Of a DNA stretch of 64,000 nucleotides, positions 1-10,065 are shown in pieces. Where the stretch lies: the NCBI GenBank assembly GCA_964612065.1, contig CAZTCD010000005.1:1-64000 (forward strand), given 5' to 3'. The notes below the pieces were generated by a model. The model did not search any database, was not told where the DNA came from, and was given only the letters and a program-made list of their open reading frames with translations. The first letter of the stretch is position 1; each line of letters begins with the position of its first letter. Origin of the DNA: JAKFYM01 sp964612065. GTDB taxonomy: Bacteria > Bdellovibrionota > UBA1018 > CAIPTA01. Both the position numbers and the translations under genes were made by a program.

Positions 1-3000
1 GATGCTCGTTTCGTTTTTCGGAACTCTCGATCAGCTCCCGCAACAATGGCTCCACTTCTTCCTGCTTCAATTTTTTCGGAAGCTGGGCTTGGTAATCAAA
101 GCCCCAGGCCGGTCTCAACCAATCTCTCGCCCTAACATTCACAGTAGTGGCGCCAGTGGCAGGATCATAGGAAAGCACTCCGCCACTACCCAAAGCCTCT
201 TTCACCTGCGCAAGATTTGCCCTGCTTGATTCGGCCATCCTAGCGCTTTCTTTCAAGGTGTTTTCGGCCAGCATCAGATTCGCCGAAGCCAGCAATCGCT
301 CCCTATGGCTGGAAGCCGAAGCGATGGAATCCTTGGCCCGATTCACATAAGTGGTGGCGGATACCAGATAGGCCTCCACTTCATCGAGCGAATGGCCCTG
401 CGCATAAGCATCACCCATCTGCCGGAAGGTAACTTCCGTGGCAGCCCGGAACTCACCGGATCCAACCGATGCGGAAATCAGCTGCTTTCGGGCAATAGCG
501 CGATCGGCCTCGGAAGCGGAAGCGCTCAAGGAACGGGCGTAGAGCTTATCGATCTGTTCCTGGCGGGAAAGATTTCGCAGATGGCGGGCTTCGTGATTCA
601 CCACGGCCTCCGCTCCAATCTGCCCTTTCTCGGCCACCTTCTCATAGAGGGCCATCTTCAAGGTTCCATCGGCTTCGCGAATGGCTCTTCCTTCGATATT
701 CGGAGGAAGATTTCCCAGATCAATCCTGGCCCCAAAGTTTTTCTGAGCCCGGATCGCAAGATCATTCGCATCGGGCCGCGAAGAAGGGATTTTTGCGAAT
801 TCATCGAGAAGGCGCGTTCCATCTTCTCCGGCAGCGCCAGAAGAGCCCCGCCCACTTTTCAGGATATCGAGGTAATCGTCTCTCATGGCTTTCGCCTGAA
901 CCATATTGGCAGCCATGGGCTGGTGCTCAAAAGGAGTGCCCTTGAAATGCGCCCGGAGGAAGTCCACGTCCTTCTTCATCAATTCAGCCGCCGCCCGAAT
1001 ATTTTCCGGTTTGTATCCCGCCTGTGCAAGCGCGCTTTCCGCCTTTTTCAAGCCGGCCGCATAATTTCCTTCCGAGAGAGAAATATGGGCCAGGCCACTA
1101 AGAGCGATATCATCTACCCGATCGAGGCGTATCTCCTCAAAGGCGCGAAGATCCGCGAACGCCGGTAGTCCCTTCACCTGCTCGGGCCTGCGGTAGCCCC
1201 CTACCCATCGCGCTCCGGCAGCAAGGCCGTGGAAAGGCAGCATTCCCACCAGCATGCCCACCTCGGCCATCCTTCGCAGGCGTTCCGTGGAGTTCAGCAC
1301 AAAGTTTTTCCCGAGCATCTCACGGGCATTTGACTGCAGGATGATCGAGCCGGCCACATTGCGGATTTCGCCTTGATGCCGGATCAAGCCCGGCTGATCT
1401 ATTTCGGCCCGCGCCCAGCGTGCAACCACTTCATCAGGCACCCCGAGCTCGGCCAATTTCTTCTCTGCCCTGGCCACGCCTTCCGGGCCTTTGGAAGCGG
1501 AGGAAAGGGCGGCTCCCAGCTGGCGCTCCAGGCTATTCACCCGCGGCTTCACGTTCTTTTCACTGAGAAACTTTTCCTGCGCGAGAAGCCCAGCCTGCTC
1601 TTTGATCAGTTCAGGGCTCGCATCGCCGGAATAAACTCCCTGCCTCAGCCGATTCCGAAACGCCTCTATCTCGAGCCTCGGAATCTTGTGCTCGTGCTCG
1701 AGCGCCCGCGCGGCAATCTCGGTTTTAAGTGCTTTCAAGAGAGGGTCGGATTCAGACTGAGCCCGGACCAGATCGCCCACTCTGCCTTCGATATTACTGC
1801 TCAGGCGTTCAGCCTGAAGGAGAAGCGACTTGGCAAATCGAGGATCCTTGGTTGTTTTCTCAGGAAAGAGTTCGGCTCTCGAAAGCGCCTCCGCCTGAGT
1901 GGCAGAATGGGCACGCTCCATCGCAGAAGCCAGCTGCCTGTCTGCCGTGATCGCACCGTGCGCCAATCTGGATTCGAGCGCCAGCAAGCTCAGGCTCTTC
2001 GCCCCCACCATGCCTTTCTGGCCGGAAGCCAAGCGATAAAGATAACGAAGGCCGGTAGCCTGGCCGGCAATCCTTCCCGTGGTGCTCATCACGCCCTGAA
2101 GGGAACCGATCGGCCGAGTGACGATATTCTGCATCGTTTCTATGATATTGCGCCCGATCACAGGAGCATTGCGGCTCAGCACTTCGGCTTCAGCAATAGA
2201 GCGCGCAAGGAAGGGAACCAGATCTTTTACATTTTCACCGGACTTCACGGCCTCATCGAAGGATTTGGCCACGGCCCGAGAGAGCTGAGGCGGCATGCCA
2301 TCCAAAGCGCCCGGCAGGCGGTTTCCTATGCTGCCTCTTCTCCAGCCTGCTTCGAGCGCGGCCTTGAGTTTTTCATCGGACTTCAGGGTGGATAGAGAAG
2401 CGCCGTCTGCTTTGGCCGCAGCCTCGAGGATCTTCTGGTATTTGTTTTCGGCGGCAAGCACCTTGCCTTTGGCCAGAGGGCTCTCCAGGATTCCGCGCAC
2501 CGAGATCTCCTCGGCCAGCTTCGGGATATCGGCAGACTTGATCGTTCCGCTGGCCACGCCTTTCTTAAAATCCTCGATAATGGATTTTGGCACGAAATAC
2601 TTTTCCTCGAGGCGGCGCTCAAAGTAACGCGCGGTTTTTTCCGCCCGTTTCAACAGGCGATCAGCTTCTTCCGCACCCATCGCGGCTCTCACGGCAGGAT
2701 CCTTGAGCTTCCTGGTGGAATCCGCCAGGCTTTCCATTTCGCTCAGGTAGCGCTCTGTTTTGCTGCTGTAGATCCTGGCTTGGTCAGCGAAGGTTTTTGC
2801 TCTGGGCGCGATTTCCGAAGCGGATTCGGCGGCGATTTTTTCGGAAGTGCCGATGCCTTTCATGGCGTCTTCGGCGAGGGCGGCGGGTTTTACGGCAGCA
2901 GGAACGTCATCCGCAAGCCTGCCGGCGGCCACCGGCCTGAGATCATCAGCTTCTGCGGCTCTTTTGGACAACAGCGCACCAGTATCGGCCACACGCTCAG

Positions 3001-6000
3001 CAGCTCGGGATACAGCCACAGGCTCGGGGGAAGCGCGAGGCACTGCCAAGAGCTCAGGAGCCCGAGAAGAAGAACCGGTTACGGCTTTAGCCACTGGCTC
3101 TATTTCTGATGCTACCTCTCTTGCTGCCTGAGCAGAAATCACGGGCGCACTCGGAACGGACGGTACTGTAGTGTCGTCCGCCTTGCTTCCCCAACCGGTT
3201 ACTTTGCGGAACTTCGACACCAAAGTTTCTCTCAAGCTTTGTGTTGGAGGCAGCACCTGAGGCGCAAGCGGTGGATTAGAAGGCAGATTGCTCGCTGCTT
3301 TCACCACATCGGCTTGGGCCAATCCTTTTTCTGCCACTTCTACAGTAGGAGCCACTTTCTGTGCCACGGCAGTAACGGGCACATCCACCTTCGCCGGCAC
3401 CTCAGAAATCGTGCTGGCAGCATCGAAGGCTCTGCCTGTATGGGAGGCCGATCCAGCCACGGTTTCCGCCCGCTCCACCGTTCGGGCGATAGTGCCTCCT
3501 GTATGCGCTGCTACCGCTGGAACACTGGGCACATTACTCACCGTTCTGGCAACAGAGGCAGCCGGAGGGGAATAGGTAGCGGGGGAAACTTCAGGAGGAG
3601 GAGTGCGATTGGCCACCACCTCATCGATCTTGGGAGAAGGACGGTAAGTGGGAGCTTCCACCTTCGGAACGGGAGGGCCAACTTCGGGCACCTCAGCGCG
3701 ATAGTGGCTAACCGGCACGGAAGGAGCATCGTCGATCGCCTTAACAGGCGAAAGAACAGGGGGGGCGGCTCGTTCTACTACGGCGGGCGCGGGCACCGGG
3801 AGTTCATCGGTATGAGTCACGATATTCCTGGCCACGGAGTAGACCGGCGCATCGGCGGCCTTGCCCACATCGGCCGCAATAGTAGCGGCCCGGGAAAGCA
3901 TCACCTGCTCCTTCGCCACCTTGTAAATCCCGCCCGCGACCACGGTTTGCCCTGTGCCGGTGAAAGCTCCGGCCACGAAGGTCATTCCCCGCTCCATCTC
4001 AGCGGCATCCTGCGCCTTGCGGGCAGCCTGGCGAAGCTCGGGAGTTTGATAAATGTCCGCAAAGGCGGATAGGCGATTCGCTTTCGCGCTCTCATGAGCC
4101 GCCACATATTCTTGACCGAGCGGTCCACCGATCGTGCCTAAAATCACATTGCCTACAGTTTCCTTTCGCTCCTGGCAGCCCCAGCGGCTCTCCCCGCAAA
4201 GTAAAATTCCACCTGGTTTTTGTGCCAGCACTTCCGTGGCCTGTGGAGCCAGATCCGGGTTGTGAGCGATCACGTCCCCCAAAACCGGCGAATTTTCTCT
4301 CAAGATCTTGGCGGCTACCTCTCGCTTATTTTCTTCTGCCTCGGCCAGGGCCAGCTGAGGATCATAGGGAACGCCATAAGGATCGCTCGGAGGTTCGTAA
4401 TTAGGATTGGCTTCCAGTTGTGCCCGGGCCACCTCCACCGAGTGCTTCGCCTCGATATACTCAGCTCGTTGCTCTTCAAAGGTATGCTGTCCCCAGGTTT
4501 GGCGGAATTCACCCCAGGTCATCTGGGAGGTATCGCCGGTAACGAGGTAAGCATTCTGCCGAACACGGGACGCCACCACATCGCCATAGGAGTCCTGGAA
4601 ATCATCTCGATTCTGCGGAAGGTTGTTGCGAGCCATCACAGTCCAGCCCGGATCCTGGACCGTGGTCTTGCCAAAGGGATCTACCTGCCCCACTCCGGCC
4701 ACCACATCCCGAATGTTGCGATACCAGGAGCCAGTACTGTTTTCATTGTGATTGGCAGCGATGCGGCTGGAATAGATTTCTGAGTCATCCATCTTGTCAG
4801 GCATTTTCATTACCTGAGTCCAATAGCGGCGCTCTTCCGGAGAGAGCTTATCTACGATCGCATTATATTCCTTATAGAGTTCCTGGGCTTTCTCCTTTTC
4901 CACCGGCTCATAGCCGGCCATGAAGCTCGAAAAGTAGCCCCCGCCTTCAACTGTTTTCTTCTGCAGCTCCATCCCATACAACTTTTTAAGCGTGCCATCG
5001 GCGTCGTCCAAAGCCCGGGTTAAATTCTCGGGAGCCTTCGCACGGGCTTCGGGATCAGCGAAGTATTCTGCATCTTTTCTCACGGCTGTGGCGGTTTTCT
5101 CCTCCGCCTCATTCAAAGTGGCCACAACAAGATCGCCATTAGTGGCCACCTTATGCTCGATCTTTCCCTCCTCGAGAGCCTTCCGGGTAAGCTCGTGGAT
5201 GTGAGTGTAGTGCTGCCCGGCTTCAGATCCGGCTGTAAGGGAAGCAATTCTCTTTTCTTCTTCCGTAAGCTTGGCTTTTCCCTCGCCGGCAGGATCGCCA
5301 GCGCTACTGGGAGATGCCGCCCCGGATTGAACAGCCGCCAAGTGCTGCGGCGAGATCGCATGCGATTTGGCCAGCTCGATCAGCCCCTTTTTGGCAGCCT
5401 CTTTTTCGCCTGGAGGAGCCGCCGGATCGTTCATCGAAATCCGAAACATCGCGAGGCGCGCCTTCTGCGCCACCTTGTTCCAATCCTGGCCGGCTTTATC
5501 AAAATTCTTGTGGTCGTTGGAGATATCCTGCCCGGCAGCTTTGATCTGAGGGATGGCCTTGTTGATCTTTTCCAGCTCCACCACATTCTGCTGAAGCTCT
5601 CGCTTCATCCATTCCGCATGATTGGTGAGTCGGGCCAAATTCCTCTTATCCACTGTCGCGCCATTACCGGCGGCTTCCGCGGCCTTAATCTTCTCCTGTG
5701 ATTCCGTAATCCGCTTCTCGGCCGCTTCAATCTTTGTCTTCAAATCCTCACCAAGTTTCGTGCGCCTTCGCCCTTCCTTTTCTAGGTCTTGCAGCGCCGT
5801 GGTGATAACAGGGTAGGATTTAGTAACTCGCACTATATCCTTGCGAATAGAGTCTCGCAGCGTGAAGAGCTCATCTTGCAACTTGGTGAGCTTCGCCTTG
5901 CTCTCCCGCATCTTGGTGAGGAGGGTTTGCACGGCAGCCTGGGATTCCGCCTGATTGATTCCATCTTTCACGGCGGCCTGAGCCTTGTTCACATACTCTT

Positions 6001-6307
6001 GAGTGGCAGCATGGGATTCGGCAACCACGGCGTCTACCCGCTTGGTGATCGCATCCTCTCCGAAGAGCTTCTTTTCAATTTCCGTGAATCTATCTTTGTT
6101 GGGATCGCAATTGGTTTTCGAACTGCTGATCGGCGCCTTCGCATGCTCCTCTGGATTCGGAATATGCTTCGTGCAGTTGGAAGGGGTATAGTGGCTTCCT
6201 TTTTCCGCGGCCAAGGCCTTCGGCGGCAAAAACCCAGCCAGCATCGCCCAAAGAAGGAGATGGGCGGTAGCTCGCCTCAGAAAGATGTTATGGCGCCCGA
6301 AATACAA
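1..6307 (-). CDS. giant exported protein with C-terminal HEXXH motif (3' end beyond window)
   Basis: One minus-strand frame stays open from an in-frame TGA at 6353-6355 to the window edge, giving at least 2,102 residues. I chose the TTG at 6305-6307: GGGGA lies upstream, and it yields a basic stretch (RHNIFLRR), a hydrophobic core (LLLWAMLAGFL) and an ALA|A signal-peptidase site after residue 33. The ATG at 6242-6244 would lose the basic part. Residues about 60-300 are charged and helical, a Gly-rich hydrophobic patch (FVAGAFTGTGQTVVAGG) lies near 770, a Pro/Val/Ala-rich region spans about 820-1100, and further long helices follow. Near the visible C-terminus is NHEARHLRN (His1905, Glu1906, His1909; bases 581-595), a zinc-peptidase HEXXH pattern, with candidate third ligands Glu1952 or Glu1958. 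No family is recognised; peptidase function is inferred from the motif only. It is divergent from the gene at 6445. Confidence 0.8.
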   Translation of the reverse strand, partial: MYFGRHNIFLRRATAHLLLWAMLAGFLPPKALAAEKGSHYTPSNCTKHIPNPEEHAKAPISSSKTNCDPNKDRFTEIEKKLFGEDAITKRVDAVVAESHAATQEYVNKAQAAVKDGINQAESQAAVQTLLTKMRESKAKLTKLQDELFTLRDSIRKDIVRVTKSYPVITTALQDLEKEGRRRTKLGEDLKTKIEAAEKRITESQEKIKAAEAAGNGATVDKRNLARLTNHAEWMKRELQQNVVELEKINKAIPQIKAAGQDISNDHKNFDKAGQDWNKVAQKARLAMFRISMNDPAAPPGEKEAAKKGLIELAKSHAISPQHLAAVQSGAASPSSAGDPAGEGKAKLTEEEKRIASLTAGSEAGQHYTHIHELTRKALEEGKIEHKVATNGDLVVATLNEAEEKTATAVRKDAEYFADPEARAKAPENLTRALDDADGTLKKLYGMELQKKTVEGGGYFSSFMAGYEPVEKEKAQELYKEYNAIVDKLSPEERRYWTQVMKMPDKMDDSEIYSSRIAANHNENSTGSWYRNIRDVVAGVGQVDPFGKTTVQDPGWTVMARNNLPQNRDDFQDSYGDVVASRVRQNAYLVTGDTSQMTWGEFRQTWGQHTFEEQRAEYIEAKHSVEVARAQLEANPNYEPPSDPYGVPYDPQLALAEAEENKREVAAKILRENSPVLGDVIAHNPDLAPQATEVLAQKPGGILLCGESRWGCQERKETVGNVILGTIGGPLGQEYVAAHESAKANRLSAFADIYQTPELRQAARKAQDAAEMERGMTFVAGAFTGTGQTVVAGGIYKVAKEQVMLSRAATIAADVGKAADAPVYSVARNIVTHTDELPVPAPAVVERAAPPVLSPVKAIDDAPSVPVSHYRAEVPEVGPPVPKVEAPTYRPSPKIDEVVANRTPPPEVSPATYSPPAASVARTVSNVPSVPAVAAHTGGTIARTVERAETVAGSASHTGRAFDAASTISEVPAKVDVPVTAVAQKVAPTVEVAEKGLAQADVVKAASNLPSNPPLAPQVLPPTQSLRETLVSKFRKVTGWGSKADDTTVPSVPSAPVISAQAAREVASEIEPVAKAVTGSSSRAPELLAVPRASPEPVAVSRAAERVADTGALLSKRAAEADDLRPVAAGRLADDVPAAVKPAALAEDAMKGIGTSEKIAAESASEIAPRAKTFADQARIYSSKTERYLSEMESLADSTRKLKDPAVRAAMGAEEADRLLKRAEKTARYFERRLEEKYFVPKSIIEDFKKGVASGTIKSADIPKLAEEISVRGILESPLAKGKVLAAENKYQKILEAAAKADGASLSTLKSDEKLKAALEAGWRRGSIGNRLPGALDGMPPQLSRAVAKSFDEAVKSGENVKDLVPFLARSIAEAEVLSRNAPVIGRNIIETMQNIVTRPIGSLQGVMSTTGRIAGQATGLRYLYRLASGQKGMVGAKSLSLLALESRLAHGAITADRQLASAMERAHSATQAEALSRAELFPEKTTKDPRFAKSLLLQAERLSSNIEGRVGDLVRAQSESDPLLKALKTEIAARALEHEHKIPRLEIEAFRNRLRQGVYSGDASPELIKEQAGLLAQEKFLSEKNVKPRVNSLERQLGAALSSASKGPEGVARAEKKLAELGVPDEVVARWARAEIDQPGLIRHQGEIRNVAGSIILQSNAREMLGKNFVLNSTERLRRMAEVGMLVGMLPFHGLAAGARWVGGYRRPEQVKGLPAFADLRAFEEIRLDRVDDIALSGLAHISLSEGNYAAGLKKAESALAQAGYKPENIRAAAELMKKDVDFLRAHFKGTPFEHQPMAANMVQAKAMRDDYLDILKSGRGSSGAAGEDGTRLLDEFAKIPSSRPDANDLAIRAQKNFGARIDLGNLPPNIEGRAIREADGTLKMALYEKVAEKGQIGAEAVVNHEARHLRNLSRQEQIDKLYARSLSASASEADRAIARKQLISASVGSGEFRAATEVTFRQMGDAYAQGHSLDEVEAYLVSATTYVNRAKDSIASASSHRERLLASANLMLAENTLKESARMAESSRANLAQVKEALGSGGVLSYDPATGATTVNVRARDWLRPAWGFDYQAQLPKKLKQEEVEPLLRELIESSEKRNEH

Positions 6308-6444
6308 TGGCGGAATCCCCGAAACAAAGCGCCGCCTGAAAAAGGCAGCAAATCACTAAGCTTTTCGGCTTTTACCCGGCATTTCTTGAGCGCCTCCGAA
6401 AGGATCTACCCCCACGATTCCAGGCACTTGGCTCATTGAGTGCC

Positions 6445-7164
6445 ATGCCTTACCATGGAGAGATGCAGTTTCTATGGATTTCACTCTTTCTGGCCGTGCC
6501 TGCACACTCAGCTCCCAAGAATCATTTTCTGGTGGAGATCAACGGAAAGCCGGCTGCCGTTTATTCAGAGAGCCTCGAAAAATCAAAAAAGCCCCGCTCG
6601 CTCACCCTGCACCAGGAATGGACCGGCATCGGCGCAAATCCGATAAACATGACGATGAGAGCCGTAGCTCTCGACGATCTTTACCTGACACCGGTGAGCT
6701 TCGAAACCCATGCCCGCAGCCGCGACGGAAAAAATGAATCGAAGCTTTTCGTGCGAGTGAAAAAAAACGGCAAGTTCAAAGATCTCGCCTATCGCTTCGA
6801 ACGCATCAAGCCTGTACGGGAACAACCTAAAGAAAAGCAATTTATAATGCCACCGGATCCTCTTTTCTTCTCTTTCCTCCCCCGCTATCTCGCCAAGATC
6901 GAACCCGGCCTTTATGTGCTGAAGGCGGTTATGGAAGACAACCAGGATGCCAAAATGGAAACCCGCCCCCTTCGCATCAATCGGATGGCGGAAAAAAAAG
7001 CCATCCACGGAACCACCTGCGAACGATCATCGATCGACTTCAATGGCAGCGTGGGAGACTGGTGGGTGAGCAAGGAAGGCGTCCTATGCGAAGGCGGCTT
7101 CCCGGAGCTCAAAAACTCCATCCGTGCGATCTCCGCTGAAGAAGCCACGAAACTGACCAAGTAA
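6445..7164 (+). CDS. exported protein of unknown function
   Basis: An ORF of about 240 residues begins with a hydrophobic signal peptide (MQFLWISLFLAVPAHS|AP). Possible starts are TTG 6436, ATG 6445 and ATG 6463; the last gives the tightest signal peptide but lies only 2 bases after GGAG. The mature part is Lys/Arg-rich and mostly beta-like, with two late cysteines (TTCERSS and VLCEGGF) that could pair in the periplasm. It is divergently transcribed from the giant minus-strand gene, so about 140 bases must hold both promoters. I do not recognise the family. A periplasmic or secreted location is inferred from the signal peptide. Confidence 0.6.
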   Translation: MPYHGEMQFLWISLFLAVPAHSAPKNHFLVEINGKPAAVYSESLEKSKKPRSLTLHQEWTGIGANPINMTMRAVALDDLYLTPVSFETHARSRDGKNESKLFVRVKKNGKFKDLAYRFERIKPVREQPKEKQFIMPPDPLFFSFLPRYLAKIEPGLYVLKAVMEDNQDAKMETRPLRINRMAEKKAIHGTTCERSSIDFNGSVGDWWVSKEGVLCEGGFPELKNSIRAISAEEATKLTK

Positions 7165-7293
7165 CCCCCGGAAACCAGTAAGGGATTCTTCTCTCGGAGC
7201 TCCAAGGGAAGAAACTGAATAAAATCATGATTCCGTCCGATAGGTGTATGCGGACCGATGCAGGTTCGGTATGGGGAATTTTCCTTCTAGCTT

Positions 7294-9099
7294 ATGGAAA
7301 TACAGCTGAAATTCACGGCTATTGCATTGGCGATCTGCTTCGCCTCCCCTTCCCATTCTCTCGCAGCAGACCAAAGCTGCCAGGAAAAGATAAAAACCGC
7401 CTCAACTCGCCTGGTGTTCACCGCAAAGGATGGAAACAAATACCACCTTGGCCCTGCTGTGAAAGATGCGAAACCGGCCGATCCAGCCAAGCTCTGCCAG
7501 AAGAGCAGTCTGGCTCCCATGGAAAAAAAGCTCTGCCATAGTACCTTCACCGAGCTTAGAAAAAGTTCCGCTGCCTATCTTAAGAAACTGGGAGAAATCT
7601 GCCAAAGCCTGAACAAAGCTCCCGATTGCGCCCGCGCCGATCATGCCTGTGCTCAGGCCACCACGGAACGGGGCCTGAAAGCTCAAGAAGAGATGCTGGG
7701 CTTGCTGAAGAAGTTCGAAACTTCCAAGCTCGAAAAATCCGTGGGAGAAATCGGCAAGGCTTATCAGGAAACGTTCAAGAGCCTGGCCGATCTATTACAG
7801 AAAAGAGAACCGGAAAGGAAAAACCCCAAGCCCGCTCCCCCAAAACCCAATGCAATCACCGCAGATGTTTTAATGAAAAATCTCGGCGTGAAACAGCTGG
7901 AACAGGGATGGGCGCTTCTCTCCACTAGACCGGCAGCAACCAGCGCCGGCGCTTCTCCTCAGCCCGATGGCCCGCTGATCAAAGAGCTGCTGAACGTGCG
8001 GGCGGTGGCGGAGCATTTAAAACGCGGGTTCATTGAGCCTGAGATGAGGGACAGAAAAGAGGCAGCCGGAGATCTGCAGCGGCAGTTTGTTGCGAATCGT
8101 TCCCGCAATCGCGATGGCTCGACCATTACAGGCGGCGGTAAGACCGCTTCCGGCCCCCAAGGGCGCACAACCCAAAGTACGGCCAAAGGAGGCGGTGATC
8201 CTATGGCCGCCGCTCAGCAGGCCCTCGCGGCTGCATCCTCACTAGCCAAGGCATCCGGAGCCGGCGCCTCAAGCTCTTCGCCTCAGCAATCACTCAGGCC
8301 TTCGAGCGTGGCTTCCACCCCCGCTTCCACACTTGGCGGCTCAGCTCCCGGTGTTTCTAATACCGGCGGTGTGCTCGGTAGTGAAGCGTCACCTCTCAGG
8401 AGAGGTTCCGAAGGAAGCCTGATCGCGCTCACAGCGCAAGGGTTAACGGGATCGAATGATGGAACCGGCGCTATTCGCCGTGGAGAAAACAATCCAGGAG
8501 GAAAGGGGAACGCACCTGGAAGTGTCGGCGGTGGCCGAATAGACGGTGGGTCCGCTCTGGAGAGCACGGTAAAAGACGCAATTCTCGCTTCCCGGTCCGG
8601 GGGCGCAGGGAGTGCCTCTGAACTCGAAGGTGGAAAATCTTCCGGATCAGCAGATGCAAAGAGCGAAGAAGGCCTTTCCTTTGCTGATCTTAAAGCAAGG
8701 CTTGCAGCCGCCGTAGATAGCTTTCATACCGCCGTGGGCCCTGAAGGCAGCCTTGCCAATTTTTTCGGCGGAGGGGAAAGCAATGGCAGAGGCTCCTCCT
8801 CCTCGGCAGCCTACAGCAGTAGCTCGAGAAGCTCTCCTCCCGCTCAGGCGGTAAAATCTTTAGAAGAGGCTCCACTTCAATCCGAGGGCCGTGCCCATCG
8901 AGTCCTGGCCTCAATGCCGGAGCCTAAATTTCCAGAATCGGATTCCGGAGATTTTCAGCCCACCGCAGATATCTATGAAAGCGCGATGCGGGACGGCGCC
9001 GCCACCTTCGCCGCCGACACCAACGTGCAGGAATACACCCTCTTCGAGCGGGTGAAATCGAAGCTGCAGGAGAAGATGGAACTGGAATCGGAGATTTGA
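7294..9099 (+). CDS. exported Ser/Gly-rich protein of unknown function
   Basis: A 601-residue protein with signal peptide (AIALAICFASPSHSLA|AD). The N-terminal third is helical and Lys-rich with several cysteines. Residues about 265-450 are a Ser/Gly/Ala-rich linker, followed by a short helix around SFADLKARLAAAVDSF, another Ser-rich stretch, and a C-terminal helix LFERVKSKLQEKMELE. The partial gene at the right edge (63463-64000) repeats this plan: Ser/Gly linker, short SLRDLLRQKM helix, and a terminal LFVRIRAAHL. The two may be distant paralogues. No clear Shine-Dalgarno sequence precedes the ATG. The gene ends at a bidirectional terminator. Function unknown; a surface or periplasmic structural role is only a guess. 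Confidence 0.65.
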   Translation: MEIQLKFTAIALAICFASPSHSLAADQSCQEKIKTASTRLVFTAKDGNKYHLGPAVKDAKPADPAKLCQKSSLAPMEKKLCHSTFTELRKSSAAYLKKLGEICQSLNKAPDCARADHACAQATTERGLKAQEEMLGLLKKFETSKLEKSVGEIGKAYQETFKSLADLLQKREPERKNPKPAPPKPNAITADVLMKNLGVKQLEQGWALLSTRPAATSAGASPQPDGPLIKELLNVRAVAEHLKRGFIEPEMRDRKEAAGDLQRQFVANRSRNRDGSTITGGGKTASGPQGRTTQSTAKGGGDPMAAAQQALAAASSLAKASGAGASSSSPQQSLRPSSVASTPASTLGGSAPGVSNTGGVLGSEASPLRRGSEGSLIALTAQGLTGSNDGTGAIRRGENNPGGKGNAPGSVGGGRIDGGSALESTVKDAILASRSGGAGSASELEGGKSSGSADAKSEEGLSFADLKARLAAAVDSFHTAVGPEGSLANFFGGGESNGRGSSSSAAYSSSSRSSPPAQAVKSLEEAPLQSEGRAHRVLASMPEPKFPESDSGDFQPTADIYESAMRDGAATFAADTNVQEYTLFERVKSKLQEKMELESEI

Positions 9100-9133
9100 C
9101 GCCGCTGCCCCGGCCTCTCGCCTGCATAAAAAA

Positions 9134-9161
9134 ACTCCGCTCCCGTTTCGAGGAGCGGAGT
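9134..9161. terminator. bidirectional rho-independent terminator
   Basis: A perfect 10-bp stem, ACTCCGCTCC (9134-9143) with GGAGCGGAGT (9152-9161) around an 8-base loop, is flanked by an A-tract on the left and a T-tract on the right. It therefore works in both directions and separates two convergent genes: the Ser/Gly-rich protein (plus) and sucD (minus). Confidence 0.9.
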
Positions 9162-9188
9162 TTTTGTTTTTTCGCGAATCCGGGCTTC

Positions 9189-10064
9189 TTACTTACCGAT
9201 CCGCTTCGCCAGAGTGGCGCCAAGATCCGAGGGCGAGCGGCAAATGCTCACACCAGCCGCCTCGAGAGCTTCGAACTTCGCTTTCGCCGTACCCTTGCCG
9301 CCCGAGATGATCGCGCCGGCATGGCCCATGCGGCGGCCGGGAGGGGCCGCGGAGCCCGCGATGAAGGCCACCACAGGCTTCTTCATATTGGCCTTGATCC
9401 AGGCAGCGGCGTTTTCTTCCGCCGATCCGCCGATCTCGCCCACCATGATCACGGCTTCGGTGCCGGGATCTTTGTTGTAGGCATCGAGCACATCGATGAA
9501 GTTCGTGCCGTTCACGGGATCGCCGCCGATACCCACGCAGGTGCTCTGGCCGATGCCTCTTTGCGTGAGCTGGTGCACGGCTTCATAGGTGAGGGTGCCG
9601 GAGCGCGAAAGCACGCCCACGGTGCCTGGCTTGTGGATGTGACCGGGCATGATGCCGATCTTGCACTCGCCAGGGGTGATCACGCCAGGGCAGTTCGGGC
9701 CGATGAGGCGCGTTTTCTTGCCCTTCATATAGTGCTTCACCTTGAGCATATCGTTCACCGGAATTCCTTCCGTGATCGCCACCACGAGATCGAGCTCGGC
9801 GTCTACGGCTTCCGCAATCGCATCGGCCGCGAAAGCAGGAGGCACGAAAAGCATCGAAACGGTGGCGCCCGTTTGCTTGGCGGCTTCACGCACGGAATTG
9901 TAGATCGGCACCTTATCCATGAACTTGGTGCCGCCCTTGCCGGGAGTTACGCCGGCCACGATCTTGGAGCCATAGGCCAGGCATTGCTCGGCGTGGAAGG
10001 AGCCGTGCTTGCCGGTGATGCCTTGTACGAGGATGCGGGTGTCTTTGTTAATCCAGATGCTCAT
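9189..10064 (-). CDS. sucD: succinyl-CoA ligase (ADP/GDP-forming) subunit alpha
   Basis: SucD, 291 residues, is the alpha subunit of succinyl-CoA synthetase. This TCA enzyme makes ATP or GTP from succinyl-CoA through a phosphohistidine. The N-terminal CoA-binding fold (ILVQGITGKHGSFH) and the phosphorylated His248 in MGHAGAIISGG are present, and length is normal for the family. GGAG precedes the ATG. The gene starts 1 base after the sucC stop, so the two are co-transcribed and probably translationally coupled. mdh lies upstream in the same direction. The start and end match the standard SucD length. Confidence 0.98.
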   Translation of the reverse strand: MSIWINKDTRILVQGITGKHGSFHAEQCLAYGSKIVAGVTPGKGGTKFMDKVPIYNSVREAAKQTGATVSMLFVPPAFAADAIAEAVDAELDLVVAITEGIPVNDMLKVKHYMKGKKTRLIGPNCPGVITPGECKIGIMPGHIHKPGTVGVLSRSGTLTYEAVHQLTQRGIGQSTCVGIGGDPVNGTNFIDVLDAYNKDPGTEAVIMVGEIGGSAEENAAAWIKANMKKPVVAFIAGSAAPPGRRMGHAGAIISGGKGTAKAKFEALEAAGVSICRSPSDLGATLAKRIGK

Positions 10065-10065
10065 C

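Noticed and set aside
305..2395. Long plus-strand frames (287 and 340 residues)
   Set aside because: They lie opposite a continuous minus-strand frame that has a signal peptide and sensible composition; the plus frames are Arg/Gly/Pro-rich and lack ribosome-binding sites.
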